From: CAZEER01 sp964511215 | Lineage (GTDB): Bacteria > Fidelibacterota > Marinisomatia > Marinisomatales > UBA1611 | DNA: 5,417 nt | Assembly: GCA_964511215.1 (NCBI GenBank) | Contig: CAZEER010000104.1 | Span: 1-5,417 of the forward strand | Direction of reading: 5' to 3' | Part shown: in pieces, positions 1 through 5,417 of the stretch | Layout of the letters: each line of letters opens with the position of its first letter | Numbering within the stretch: the stretch's first letter is position 1 | Made by a program: the position numbers and the translations under genes | Notes under the pieces: generated by a model | Database searches by the model: none | Seen by the model: only the letters and a program-made list of their open reading frames with translations | Told to the model about the DNA's origin: nothing

Positions 1-663
1 GATGTAATTGATGGACCTGGAAATATAACGCTGACACTGGGCGCTACTGATAATTTAAGCGGCCTCTCATCGGGAAGTATAGTAATGAGATCTCCATCTG
101 ATTCATATTTTGAAGTAGGGAGCGTTAATTTTCAAGACCTTATTTCTGATACCTCTACAGCTGAGATTACTATAGATCAATATGTAGAGCCAGGCTATTG
201 GTATATATCTTACATTAGTCTATATGATCAAATCGGGAATTCGGTCACGATTCAAACATCTACCTTAGATTCAATGGGCTATGAAACCGAACTATTTGTA
301 TTGTCTAATGTAGATAATTCTGCACCCTCGTTAACTTATTTTTCTATATTTCCTGACACGTTAGATATAATTGATGGACCAGCAAGTGTGTCTATAGCGC
401 TGGGTGCGAATGATAGTTTAAGTGGTCTCTCATCAGGAAGTATAGTAATGCGATCACCGTCTGATTCTTATTTTGAAGTAGGGAGCGTTAATTTCCAGGA
501 ACATATTTCTGATACTTCCACCGCAGAGATTATAATTGATCAATATGCGGAGTCAGGCTATTGGTATATCTCATACATTAGTTTGTATGATGAAATTGGT
601 AACTCGGTGACGATTCAAACCTCTATGTTAGACTCTATGGGTTTTGAAACAGAAATATTTGTT
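1..663 (+). repeat. In-frame tandem repeat, period 363 bp (121 codons), two visible copies
   Basis: Base 1 aligns with base 364, and the alignment holds without gaps for 100 codons (1-300 against 364-663). By hand count 82 of 100 residues are identical. Each copy has GLSSGSIVMRSPSDSYFEVG in its core and GYWYISYISLYD and GNSVTIQTS towards its end. The stretch 313-363 (starting DNSAPSLTYFSIFPDTL) is the leading part of copy 2; the matching part of copy 1 lies left of the window. Further copies upstream are likely. The pattern resembles the secreted beta-sandwich repeats with DxxAPxLxxFxxxPDxxD starts found in marine FCB bacteria. I do not know a settled family name. Confidence 0.93.
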
Positions 664-2706
664 GGGGCTCAATGTGGTAGTGTATGGTACCCAGGGTCGC
701 TAGAAATAATCCAAGATACCTCTATGAATGAAGACAATAATTTAATCATCGAAGTATTAGTCACTCCTGAGGATATATATAACACACATTTTGAGATTAG
801 TAGTGACACATCGTCTGTAGAAACTTTTGTAGACAATGGTGCTATCTATATCAATCCGGCCTCAAACTGGAGTGGTATCGCAGAGTTAACAATTTTATCT
901 TACTGTGCTTTTGATTATAACATCAATGAATCTGCTTCTTTTACCCTTACAGTAAATCCCGTAGATGATCCACCTTTTGTAGATGGGCATATATTTCCTA
1001 GAGATTATCAGGAAGATTTTGAGACCGATACAGTTGCATATTTGCCTAATGTTTTTGTTGACATAGATGGAGAGCTAACCTTCTCCTATTCATTTACCGA
1101 TTCTACAATTATTTTAGCTGATTTGTCGAATGACTATCTGGTTTTATCATCCTTGGACAATGTGTATGGTACCACTGAAATCTTTGTCACTGCTTCGAAC
1201 CCGCTAAGAGCTAGTGTAACTGACACCGTTCTAGTTTCAGTCTGGCCGGTAAATGATATGCCATTTATTGATACGATACCTGATATAGAGATGAATGAAG
1301 ATAATGTTTTTTCAATAAATTTATCTGAATATATAAGTGACATTGATAGCGATCAAATCACAAGCTATATTGAGAATATTTCTATGCCGATGAATGAAAA
1401 TTTAACCGCACACATAGATGAGGGAGATACATTATACTTGGAGGGATTGAATGATTGGTTTGGTAGTGGTACAATTACCATAGTAGCAGATGATGGAGAG
1501 TTACAATCAAACAGTGTGCCTGTTAATGTGACAGTTGCACCTGTAAATGACGCGCCTGTTATCCAGACATTATCTGCCCTTGTTAATGTCGATGAAGAAT
1601 TCAGTGTTGATATAATCGGTTATGATATTGATATGGACTCCCTATTTATAGGTTTTGATGAAAACTGGACATACCCTGATTGGCTATCAATATCAAATAA
1701 TCCCAGCCAATTAACTGGCACAGCTCCTGAGGTGATTGATATAGAATTTCCAATAACACTGAGCGATGGTCAAATAACCGTGACGGATACCTTTTACCTA
1801 TCTTCAGCATATTTTAATCCTGTTATTACATCAGTCTTAGATGTTCCAAATGATCAGGGTGGAAGGGTATACCTTAGTTTTAATTCATCGTACTTTGATG
1901 ATGCCGAAGAAACGGGTCAGTCTTATAGCTTTTTTAGATATGATTATTTTTCCGATTCTTCCGGTTGGGTGTCGCTAGGATCGATAGATTGTATAGGGGA
2001 CCAAGCATATACTTTTGAAGCGACAACCATAATGGACTCTATGATGACTGAGTACAAGGTAGTCGCTTCTACGTCTGGTGGAATTTTTCATTCGGAGCCA
2101 GAGTCTGGGTTTTCAGTGGATAATATAGTACCAAGTATACCTAGTGGACTTGCCGTTCTTAATAGTACCCTGAGTGGACTAACAATTAGGTGGGACTTGA
2201 GTCCAGACGAAGACTTTCAATATTTTATTTTAGAAAAGTCCCTTGACAGTGAATTTCAAGAATATGAAGCCATCGAAATTGCTGACACAGTTTATACAGA
2301 TACGAATTTTGAGTTATATGAGACAAACTACTATAGACTGTTGGCTGTAGATGTTGCAGGAAATATAAGCGACTACTCAGAGGTATTATGGGTTGATGTA
2401 CTGTCACTGACTGAGAATCTAATTCCAGAGGTATTTGCACTACATCAGAACTATCCCAATCCCTTTAACCCTACTACCCAGATTAACTATGATTTAACTG
2501 AAGAAGGTCTCGTAACTATTAACATATATGATGTTTTGGGGCGGAAGATTCGAACGTTAATTAACAATAACCAGAGTGCGGGATATAGGTCCACAATGTG
2601 GGATGGGAAAAATGAATATGGAGAATATGTATCTGCGGGGATGTATATATACATGATCAAAGCAGGAAAATATCTAGATACAAAAAAAATGTTACTATTA
2701 AAATAA
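1..2706 (+). CDS. Large secreted multidomain adhesin-like protein with C-terminal sorting domain (5' end outside window)
   Basis: The frame is open from base 1 with no stop before TAA at 2704-2706, giving 901 visible residues. Sequence from base 1 already matches the second repeat copy, so ATG 85 is internal and the true start lies upstream. Modules in order (visible residues): two beta-sandwich repeats (1-101 and about 105-221); cadherin-like blocks closing with PVDDPPF, PVNDMPF and PVNDAPV (ending near 326, 422 and 520); a putative-Ig/cadherin-like block (521-610) containing PDWLSI and LTGTAPE; a fibronectin-like module opening DVPNDQGGRVYLSF (about 615-710); an FN3 module (about 711-800); and a sorting domain with QNYPNPFNP at 816-824 ending KKMLLLK. 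DID-type acidic motifs at 354, 447 and 542 could bind calcium, as in cadherin-like folds. No enzyme domain is visible. Such C-termini are known type IX secretion cargo signals in the FCB group. A role in adhesion or as surface-layer decoration is inferred; the missing N-terminus could carry a catalytic domain that changes this. Confidence 0.9.
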   Translation, partial: DVIDGPGNITLTLGATDNLSGLSSGSIVMRSPSDSYFEVGSVNFQDLISDTSTAEITIDQYVEPGYWYISYISLYDQIGNSVTIQTSTLDSMGYETELFVLSNVDNSAPSLTYFSIFPDTLDIIDGPASVSIALGANDSLSGLSSGSIVMRSPSDSYFEVGSVNFQEHISDTSTAEIIIDQYAESGYWYISYISLYDEIGNSVTIQTSMLDSMGFETEIFVGAQCGSVWYPGSLEIIQDTSMNEDNNLIIEVLVTPEDIYNTHFEISSDTSSVETFVDNGAIYINPASNWSGIAELTILSYCAFDYNINESASFTLTVNPVDDPPFVDGHIFPRDYQEDFETDTVAYLPNVFVDIDGELTFSYSFTDSTIILADLSNDYLVLSSLDNVYGTTEIFVTASNPLRASVTDTVLVSVWPVNDMPFIDTIPDIEMNEDNVFSINLSEYISDIDSDQITSYIENISMPMNENLTAHIDEGDTLYLEGLNDWFGSGTITIVADDGELQSNSVPVNVTVAPVNDAPVIQTLSALVNVDEEFSVDIIGYDIDMDSLFIGFDENWTYPDWLSISNNPSQLTGTAPEVIDIEFPITLSDGQITVTDTFYLSSAYFNPVITSVLDVPNDQGGRVYLSFNSSYFDDAEETGQSYSFFRYDYFSDSSGWVSLGSIDCIGDQAYTFEATTIMDSMMTEYKVVASTSGGIFHSEPESGFSVDNIVPSIPSGLAVLNSTLSGLTIRWDLSPDEDFQYFILEKSLDSEFQEYEAIEIADTVYTDTNFELYETNYYRLLAVDVAGNISDYSEVLWVDVLSLTENLIPEVFALHQNYPNPFNPTTQINYDLTEEGLVTINIYDVLGRKIRTLINNNQSAGYRSTMWDGKNEYGEYVSAGMYIYMIKAGKYLDTKKMLLLK

Positions 2707-2718
2707 TTATTAGCTTTT

Positions 2719-2753
2719 ACACTTGAATAGACAACTCTTGTTGAAGCAAGTGT
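2719..2753 (+). other. Nested hairpin downstream of gene 1
   Basis: ACACTTG (2719-2725) pairs perfectly with CAAGTGT (2747-2753). Inside it CAAC (2732-2735) pairs with GTTG (2740-2743) around a TCTT loop, leaving an asymmetric internal loop. ACAAC (2731-2735) could alternatively pair with GTTGT (2752-2756). It starts 12 bases after the stop codon of gene 1. It may protect the mRNA 3' end or act with the stronger hairpin that follows. It has no T tract, so it is not called a terminator by itself. Confidence 0.45.
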
Positions 2754-2758
2754 TGTAC

Positions 2759-2790
2759 AAAAATGGGGAGTTTTCACTCCCCATTTCCCT
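2759..2790 (+). terminator. Probable Rho-independent-like terminator of gene 1
   Basis: AAATGGGGAG (2761-2770) and CTCCCCATTT (2777-2786) form a perfect 10-bp stem around the 6-base loop TTTTCA. The core is GGGGAG/CTCCCC, very stable for such AT-rich DNA. It lies 55 bases after the gene 1 stop and well before gene 2, as expected for a transcript end. The T run after the GC core is short (ATTT, then CCCT), so termination efficiency is uncertain. The outer A/T pairs would give a similarly weak signal on the opposite strand. Confidence 0.65.
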
Positions 2791-2947
2791 AAAATCTTCC
2801 TAGGATGCTGATATTTGTTTCTGTGATGTGAAACACAATAACTCTTACTTAACTGTATTTTATAAAAAAAAATAGTCCATTTAGAGAATATTTCATTTTA
2901 ATTGTTTAACTTCCTACTAATCTTAAATATCCAGAGGAATTCAGAGA
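2787..2947 (+). promoter_or_regulatory. AT-rich leader of gene 2, promoter probably within it
   Basis: This stretch separates the terminator-like hairpin from gene 2 and holds no credible ORF. It is very AT-rich and includes a run of nine A at 2864-2872 preceded by TAT. Since gene 1 appears to end in a terminator, gene 2 probably starts its own transcript here. TTGTTT at 2815-2820 and ACAATA at 2835-2840 resemble -35 and -10 elements, but the spacing of 14 is too short. I see no convincing sigma-70 or Bacteroidetes-type promoter, so the call is positional. Confidence 0.35.
2933..2938 (+). promoter_or_regulatory. Shine-Dalgarno-like AGAGGA before gene 2
   Basis: AGAGGA contains the GAGG core complementary to the 16S rRNA tail. 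It lies 9 bases before GTG 2948 but 18 bases before ATG 2957, so its spacing favours the GTG start. The weaker purine run at 2943-2948 lies 8 bases before the ATG and keeps that start possible. Confidence 0.45.
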
Positions 2948-4738
2948 GTGACAAATATGAAAATCATAAACAGAGTAAGTTTAATTATTTTACTTTTTTT
3001 TACTAATATAATTGCAGAAGATACGTCTGGTAAAATAAACAACGTCAAGTCGGATGAGACTTCTGTATTTACCCAGGAAAACATTTATGGTATTCCTCAA
3101 AATTATAGTTCAAATAATATAATTAAGTCATCTTTTCCAGTAAGAAATAAAGAGGACCATTATAGTTCGCTAAACCGGACTGATTATTTATTAGATATCG
3201 ACTCAGTGTATTATGTTCATGGAGATACTGCGTTGTTACCTATTAATAATATTTCTGTGACTCCGTTATCTTCGATTGAGTTAAAAATTTCAGGCTACCA
3301 GGGTGTGCTTGAATTAGTTGAAATAGTCACAGATGAGTCAACGATTTTGGGAGACTTAGGTTGGTTTACCTTTTACAATGACACAGACTCACTCTTGGTT
3401 ATTGCATCTGCTGGTACCATGCCTATTAACGGTACTGGAACACTATTCAAACTGAAACTTGCAATTCCCATTGATGTTGAATCGCAGTTTGTTTCAGTTG
3501 AAATAAATAGCTTCGTTGGTGATGAAATCTATACAAATTTTAGTTTTGACCCTGGTGGTGTTCAAGTGGTATGGGGACCAGAAATTGCATTCAATGCAGA
3601 TATTGTATCAGGCCCATACCCTTTAGAGGTAAATTTTACAGATTTATCTAGTAGCGGAACATATCCTATTGAATCATGGGTATGGGATTTTGGAAATGAT
3701 TCAAGCTCACAAGAGCAAAATTCAACCTTTACATATCTCTATCCAGGAGAGTATGACATAAGTCTTTTAATAGAAGATAGTTTTGGGCTATTAGATACTC
3801 TCATCTATCCTTCTATGATACAAGTTGATACTGTGTACGGAGATGTTACTTTTAATACTCTGGTTCAATCTTACGATGCCGCAATCATATTAAAATATCT
3901 AGTAGGTATGGAGTCCCTGTCCTCAATCGCATTAGAAATAGCCGATGTCAGTTTAAATAATGTGGTGACTACATTAGATGCCTATTATATTTTACAGTAT
4001 ATGGTGGGTCTAATTGAGAGTTTACCATATACCCCTGAAGAGCTATTAGCATCTGGTGGAGAGTTTCAAATGGATGATATTGATGCTGCATATGGGGAGT
4101 TAGTTAATATCCCCATTAAAATTGAAAATGCTGAAAATGTCAATGGTTTTTACGGAACATTGGTCTATGACCCAATAGCTCTAGCATTAGATACAATTGT
4201 ATTTGCGGAATTTTTAGATAATTATCTTATTGAGTACAATGAATTACAGCCTGGAAAAATTAAGATAGCCGCATCTGGAAATCAGTCTGATTTGAATTAT
4301 GGTGACTTTGCATATCTTTCTTTTTATGTGCTTGAGGGAATGGATGAGTATACTGCAGTTACTCTAGAGGATGTATCTATTAATGAAAACAAATTATTTA
4401 ATATTGCTGCTACAATGAAAATTAGTTCTCTGGTGATTTCTGAGAATAATGAAATACCTGATGAGTATATGCTATATCAAAATTATCCTAACCCTTTTAA
4501 TCCTCAGACATCAATAGACTATGATTTACCACAGGATGGGATAGTTGAAATTTCTATTTTTAATATTATGGGGACGCATATAAAAACTCTTGTCAATCTA
4601 CACCAAACTGCTGGCTATCACTCTGTAAAGTGGAACGCAAAAAACAGCATTGAAAAACCTGTGTCTGCTGGAGTTTATATGTATACAATTAAAGTTGGAA
4701 ATTTCCAAGATAACCGCAAGATGATTTTACTTAAATGA
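2948..4738 (+). CDS. Secreted cohesin-PKD-dockerin-cohesin protein with C-terminal sorting domain
   Basis: This is a complete gene of 596 codons from GTG 2948, or 593 from ATG 2957. The N-terminus is a signal peptide: MKIINR, a hydrophobic stretch LIILLFF, and likely cleavage after NIIA. Residues 24-78 are a polar Ser/Asn-rich linker. Residues about 79-210 are a cohesin-like beta-sandwich (HGD, PLSSIEL, LGWFTFYN, GTGTLFKLKL). About 211-295 is a PKD domain with WVWDFGN and YLYPGEYDISLLIED. Residues 298-355 are a type I-like dockerin with two DV[TS]xNxxVxxxD loops (Asp 299/310 and 333/344), each followed by a helix resembling ILKYLVG. About 370-497 is a second cohesin-like domain (LVNIPIKIENA, GTLVYDP, GKIKIAASGN). 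QNYPNPFNP at 511-519 opens the sorting domain, ending KMILLK. The protein should be exported through Sec and then a type IX-like system. Cohesin and dockerin modules bind each other in known scaffolds, but no enzyme domain is present, so a scaffold or surface role is inferred. Gene 3 follows immediately. Confidence 0.92.
   Translation: MTNMKIINRVSLIILLFFTNIIAEDTSGKINNVKSDETSVFTQENIYGIPQNYSSNNIIKSSFPVRNKEDHYSSLNRTDYLLDIDSVYYVHGDTALLPINNISVTPLSSIELKISGYQGVLELVEIVTDESTILGDLGWFTFYNDTDSLLVIASAGTMPINGTGTLFKLKLAIPIDVESQFVSVEINSFVGDEIYTNFSFDPGGVQVVWGPEIAFNADIVSGPYPLEVNFTDLSSSGTYPIESWVWDFGNDSSSQEQNSTFTYLYPGEYDISLLIEDSFGLLDTLIYPSMIQVDTVYGDVTFNTLVQSYDAAIILKYLVGMESLSSIALEIADVSLNNVVTTLDAYYILQYMVGLIESLPYTPEELLASGGEFQMDDIDAAYGELVNIPIKIENAENVNGFYGTLVYDPIALALDTIVFAEFLDNYLIEYNELQPGKIKIAASGNQSDLNYGDFAYLSFYVLEGMDEYTAVTLEDVSINENKLFNIAATMKISSLVISENNEIPDEYMLYQNYPNPFNPQTSIDYDLPQDGIVEISIFNIMGTHIKTLVNLHQTAGYHSVKWNAKNSIEKPVSAGVYMYTIKVGNFQDNRKMILLK
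4735..4738 (+). promoter_or_regulatory. ATGA stop/start overlap between genes 2 and 3
   Basis: TGA 4736-4738 ends gene 2, and ATG 4735-4737 is in the frame of gene 3. Such overlaps often mark translational coupling, where terminating ribosomes restart on the next gene. Even if gene 3 truly starts at 4771, only 32 bases separate the genes, with no hairpin terminator seen. Co-transcription is therefore the simplest reading. Confidence 0.4.
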
Positions 4739-4770
4739 TTCATGATTCAGTTGAAAATATTCATTGGATA

Positions 4771-5417
4771 ATGGGCAAAGGAACTTTTCATTTCCAAAAG
4801 TTAAAGAAAATAATGTTATTATTTTTCTTTATTTCTTTTTCTGAAGCTAGTATTACCCTGCACTCATCAGAGGAGTATGTTATCCATGGAGACTCTCTTT
4901 TAGTTGGAATATATATTGATGAATTAGTTACACCATTATCATCGATTAATCTAGATTTCACTGGTTTTGATGATAGAATGACAGTGCTAGGTCTGGAGCT
5001 AGATGAACAAAGTTTAATGGGGTCGCATGGATGGATAATAGAATACAATACCTCCAATGGTTATTTAACAACTGCAGCAGCAGGCTCTGATGCAATAATA
5101 GATAATGGTAGATTATTTTCAATTGAATTTCTGGTTCATGATACAGTTTCATCACAAATAATTGATGTAGAGATTAATGATTACTTAGGGAATGAAGATT
5201 TGAATGAATATAATAGTTATTCTGGAGGTGTACATGTATTGTGGCTTCCGGAACCCTCGTTTGTTGCTGACATTACATCTGGATCATATCCTTTAGAGGT
5301 AACCTTTCAGGAAAACTCGACTGCTGGTACTTATCCTATCATCCAGTGGCATTGGAATTTTGGAAACGGCTATATTGATACAGGTGAAAGTGTATCGACT
5401 GTGTATGAAATTCCGGG
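4771..5417 (+). CDS. Secreted cohesin-PKD protein, paralogue of the preceding gene (3' end outside window)
   Basis: The frame is open from the stop at 4732-4734 to the window end. Three in-frame ATGs exist: 4735 (overlapping the previous stop as ATGA), 4771 and 4813. I prefer 4771 because it gives a normal signal peptide: basic KLKK, hydrophobic IMLLFFFISF, and cleavage after SEA. The 4813 start would lose the basic residues and 4735 would give an unusually long n-region; none has a clear ribosome binding site. The mature part begins with a cohesin-like domain (about 4849-5247: VIHGDSLL, TPLSSINLDF, HGWIIEYN, GRLFSIEFLV, GGVHVLW). A PKD domain follows (from about 5248: ADITSGSYPLEV, GTYPI, WHWNFGNG) and is cut by the edge. 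The same order and many of the same motifs occur in the gene just upstream, so a dockerin and sorting domain are expected beyond the window. It probably shares that gene's transcript. Confidence 0.85.
   Translation, partial: MGKGTFHFQKLKKIMLLFFFISFSEASITLHSSEEYVIHGDSLLVGIYIDELVTPLSSINLDFTGFDDRMTVLGLELDEQSLMGSHGWIIEYNTSNGYLTTAAAGSDAIIDNGRLFSIEFLVHDTVSSQIIDVEINDYLGNEDLNEYNSYSGGVHVLWLPEPSFVADITSGSYPLEVTFQENSTAGTYPIIQWHWNFGNGYIDTGESVSTVYEIP

Noticed and set aside
85..87. ATG as start of gene 1
   Set aside because: The frame is open to base 1 and the upstream codons match the second repeat copy. It encodes the Met inside SIVMRS, which recurs at 448-450.
1..663. Tandem repeat as CRISPR or mobile-element repeat
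   Set aside because: The 363-bp units are in frame, encode a folded-domain pattern, and differ mainly at synonymous or clustered positions; there are no spacers, inverted ends or transposase.
1134..1343. Minus-strand ORF
   Set aside because: It lies wholly inside gene 1 opposite conserved cadherin-like domains and its translation shows no recognisable domain.
2682..2689. Run of eight A near the end of gene 1 as a slippage or frameshift site
   Set aside because: The frame reads correctly through to the expected KKMLLLK end, so there is no sign of recoding; only comparison of strains could show variation.
2753..2760. TTGTACAA palindrome as an operator
   Set aside because: Eight-base palindromes are common by chance in AT-rich DNA, it sits between two hairpins rather than at a promoter, and no second copy was noticed.
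2225..2777. Two minus-strand ORFs (2225-2440 and 2487-2777)
   Set aside because: They lie opposite the FN3 and sorting domains of gene 1; the second also runs through the terminator-like hairpin. Neither shows a family motif.
2864..2872. Run of nine A as a phase-variable tract
   Set aside because: It lies in an AT-rich gap 75 bases before gene 2 with no promoter clearly spanning it, and such runs are expected at this composition.
4788..5155. Two overlapping minus-strand ORFs
   Set aside because: They are antisense to the well-supported cohesin-like domain of gene 3, which has clear homology to gene 2.

Overview
The window is AT-rich bacterial DNA carrying three secreted, multidomain surface or extracellular proteins, all on the + strand. 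The first gene enters from the left edge and the third runs off the right edge. Both complete C-termini end in the QNYPNPFNP-type sorting domain (about 86 residues, FlgD-Ig-like / type A sorting domain) used by type IX-like secretion in the FCB group. Together with cadherin-like, PKD, cohesin and dockerin modules, this suggests a Marinimicrobia (SAR406/Marinisomatota)-like organism or a relative such as Ignavibacteria, KSB1 or Latescibacteria. The lineage is inferred from architecture and base composition only.

Region 1 (1-2706) is the 3' part of a giant-adhesin-style gene. It has two near-identical 121-residue beta-sandwich repeats, three cadherin-like blocks marked by a [PVND]-type closing motif, a putative Ig domain, two fibronectin-III-like modules and the sorting domain. 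Its reading frame is open from base 1, so the ATG at 85 is not its start.

Region 2 (2707-2947) is the only substantial gap. It holds a nested hairpin, then a perfect 10-bp GC-core hairpin that is the likely terminator of gene 1, then a very AT-rich leader with a Shine-Dalgarno-like AGAGGA before gene 2. No promoter can be assigned with confidence.

Region 3 (2948-4738) is a complete gene: signal peptide, cohesin-like domain, PKD, two-loop dockerin, second cohesin-like domain and sorting domain. Region 4 (from about 4771, possibly 4735, to the window end) is an incomplete paralogue with signal peptide, cohesin-like domain and the start of a PKD domain. It follows gene 2 with no room for a terminator, and ATG 4735-4737 overlaps the stop TGA 4736-4738. 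Genes 2 and 3 therefore look like a tandem duplication in one transcription unit.

The plausible common theme is export through a type IX-like system and assembly on or outside the cell surface. Adhesion or cohesin-dockerin scaffolding is an inference. No catalytic domain, RNA gene, mobile element, CRISPR array or defence system was seen.
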